From Pyrodictiaceae archaeon (GTDB lineage: Archaea > Thermoproteota > Thermoprotei_A > Sulfolobales > Pyrodictiaceae), in contig JALUFI010000053.1 of assembly GCA_027043685.1 (NCBI GenBank), positions 1 through 5,859 of the forward strand: a DNA stretch of 5,859 nt, given 5' to 3'. The notes beneath the pieces are model-generated. The model saw only the letters and a program-made list of their open reading frames with translations. It was not told the DNA's origin and did no database searches. How positions within the stretch are numbered: the first letter of the stretch is position 1; every line of letters starts with the position of its first letter. A program made the position numbers and the translations under genes. Of the stretch, positions 5,539 through 5,859 are shown in pieces.

Positions 5539-5859
5539 GTGGGCCGTCTTCTCGGGGCCGCCGGGGGTTGCGACAAGCTCCTCCCCCTTGCCGAGGCGCT
5601 GATGAGCGGGGAGGGCTACACGTGCTGCGAGGCCATGAGGCTGATAGGGCACTGCGCCGCGGCGAGGATACTCCGCAGGCTAGGCCACGGGGTCCCCCAG
5701 GGGCTCCTCTCGGCGGCGATAACCTCGCCGAGCGGTGGGAGCAGCCTCCGGGACCCAGGGGTCGAGGCGCGCCGCGTGGAGGGGGAGGGGTGGAGGCTCT
5801 GGGGCGTCAAGGTGTTCGCCACAAACGGGCTCGACGCCGACGCCTACGTCGTCTACGCC
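5539..5859 (+). CDS. Acyl-CoA dehydrogenase-like protein, N-terminal part (runs off right edge)
   Basis: The frame is open from 5419 to the window end and has no ATG before 5602; starts are TTG 5497 or GTG 5539 (chosen for its GGTGGG site). The 107 visible residues include AAITSPSGGSS (59-69) and GVKVFATNGLDADAYVVYA (89-107), which align with the acyl-CoA dehydrogenase signatures ITEPEAGSD and GEKxWITNGxxADxxVVxA of the middle beta domain, where FAD and substrate bind. The preceding helices (PLAEALMSGEG...AARILRRLG, 16-49) fit the end of the N-terminal helical domain. In known enzymes the ITEP motif lies roughly 120 residues in; here it is at about 60, so the first helices are missing. The motifs diverge: E to S, D to S, and the Trp of the xWITN block is Phe. 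Four Cys (11, 29, 30, 39) cluster near the start. Enzymes of this family oxidise acyl-CoA thioesters using FAD; the catalytic Glu lies outside the window, so activity cannot be judged. A decayed or frameshifted gene is possible. Confidence 0.6.
   Translation, partial: MGRLLGAAGGCDKLLPLAEALMSGEGYTCCEAMRLIGHCAAARILRRLGHGVPQGLLSAAITSPSGGSSLRDPGVEARRVEGEGWRLWGVKVFATNGLDADAYVVYA

Noticed and set aside
5445..5576. Extension of the 117-residue protein to the ATG at 5576
   Set aside because: The added 44 residues are low complexity (Pro/Arg/Gly), cross the palindrome and overlap the divergent gene start; the TTG at 5444 matches where ordered sequence begins.
5599..5605. CTGATGA resembling a C box of an archaeal C/D guide RNA
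   Set aside because: It lies within codons of the acyl-CoA dehydrogenase-like frame, lacks the purine at the first position, and no matching D box and stem arrangement was seen.
5215..5652. Minus-strand 145-codon frame near the right end
   Set aside because: It overlaps two better supported genes in other frames and has a shadow-like Arg/Pro/Gly-rich composition.

Overview
The window looks like chromosomal DNA of a GC-rich, probably hyperthermophilic crenarchaeon (Thermoproteota; something like the Desulfurococcales or Pyrodictiaceae is a guess). The reasons are heavy use of AGG for Arg and ATA for Ile despite very high GC, several TTG/GTG starts, GGGGTG-type ribosome binding sites, tightly overlapping genes, and secreted domains rich in Cys and N-X-S/T sequons. 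No RNA gene, CRISPR array, insertion sequence or phage gene was seen.

Left part (1-4175, minus strand): a two-gene operon read leftwards. The first gene (4175-1281, TTG start) encodes a 964-residue secreted, membrane-anchored protein with a signal peptide, a very large ectodomain, a Pro/Ala/Gly stalk, one membrane helix and a cytoplasmic DUF4129 domain. The second gene (1287-7, TTG start) overlaps it by 7 nt and encodes a 426-residue DUF4350-type protein with two membrane helices and a basic cytoplasmic tail. Its TGA stop is interlocked with an ATG at the window edge, so the operon probably continues. DUF4350 and DUF4129 proteins usually occur with MoxR AAA+ ATPases and DUF58 proteins, and that is what would be expected further left.

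Middle (4176-4320): a 145-bp divergent promoter region with an 8-bp inverted repeat, TATACCGG/CCGGTATA, whose arms look like opposed TATA elements.

Right part (4321-5859): a plus-strand gene for a DUF4198-like protein without a signal peptide (4321-5094) converges on a small minus-strand gene of unknown function (5444-5091, 117 residues); their stop codons share one CTAG. Divergent from the small gene is the start of an acyl-CoA dehydrogenase-like gene that runs off the right edge. The gap between these two holds a perfect 20-bp palindrome (5505-5524). The acyl-CoA dehydrogenase-like frame has no room for the usual N-terminal helices, so it is short, divergent or damaged.

The two left genes very probably work together at the membrane. 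Nothing in the sequence links the three right-hand genes to them functionally.
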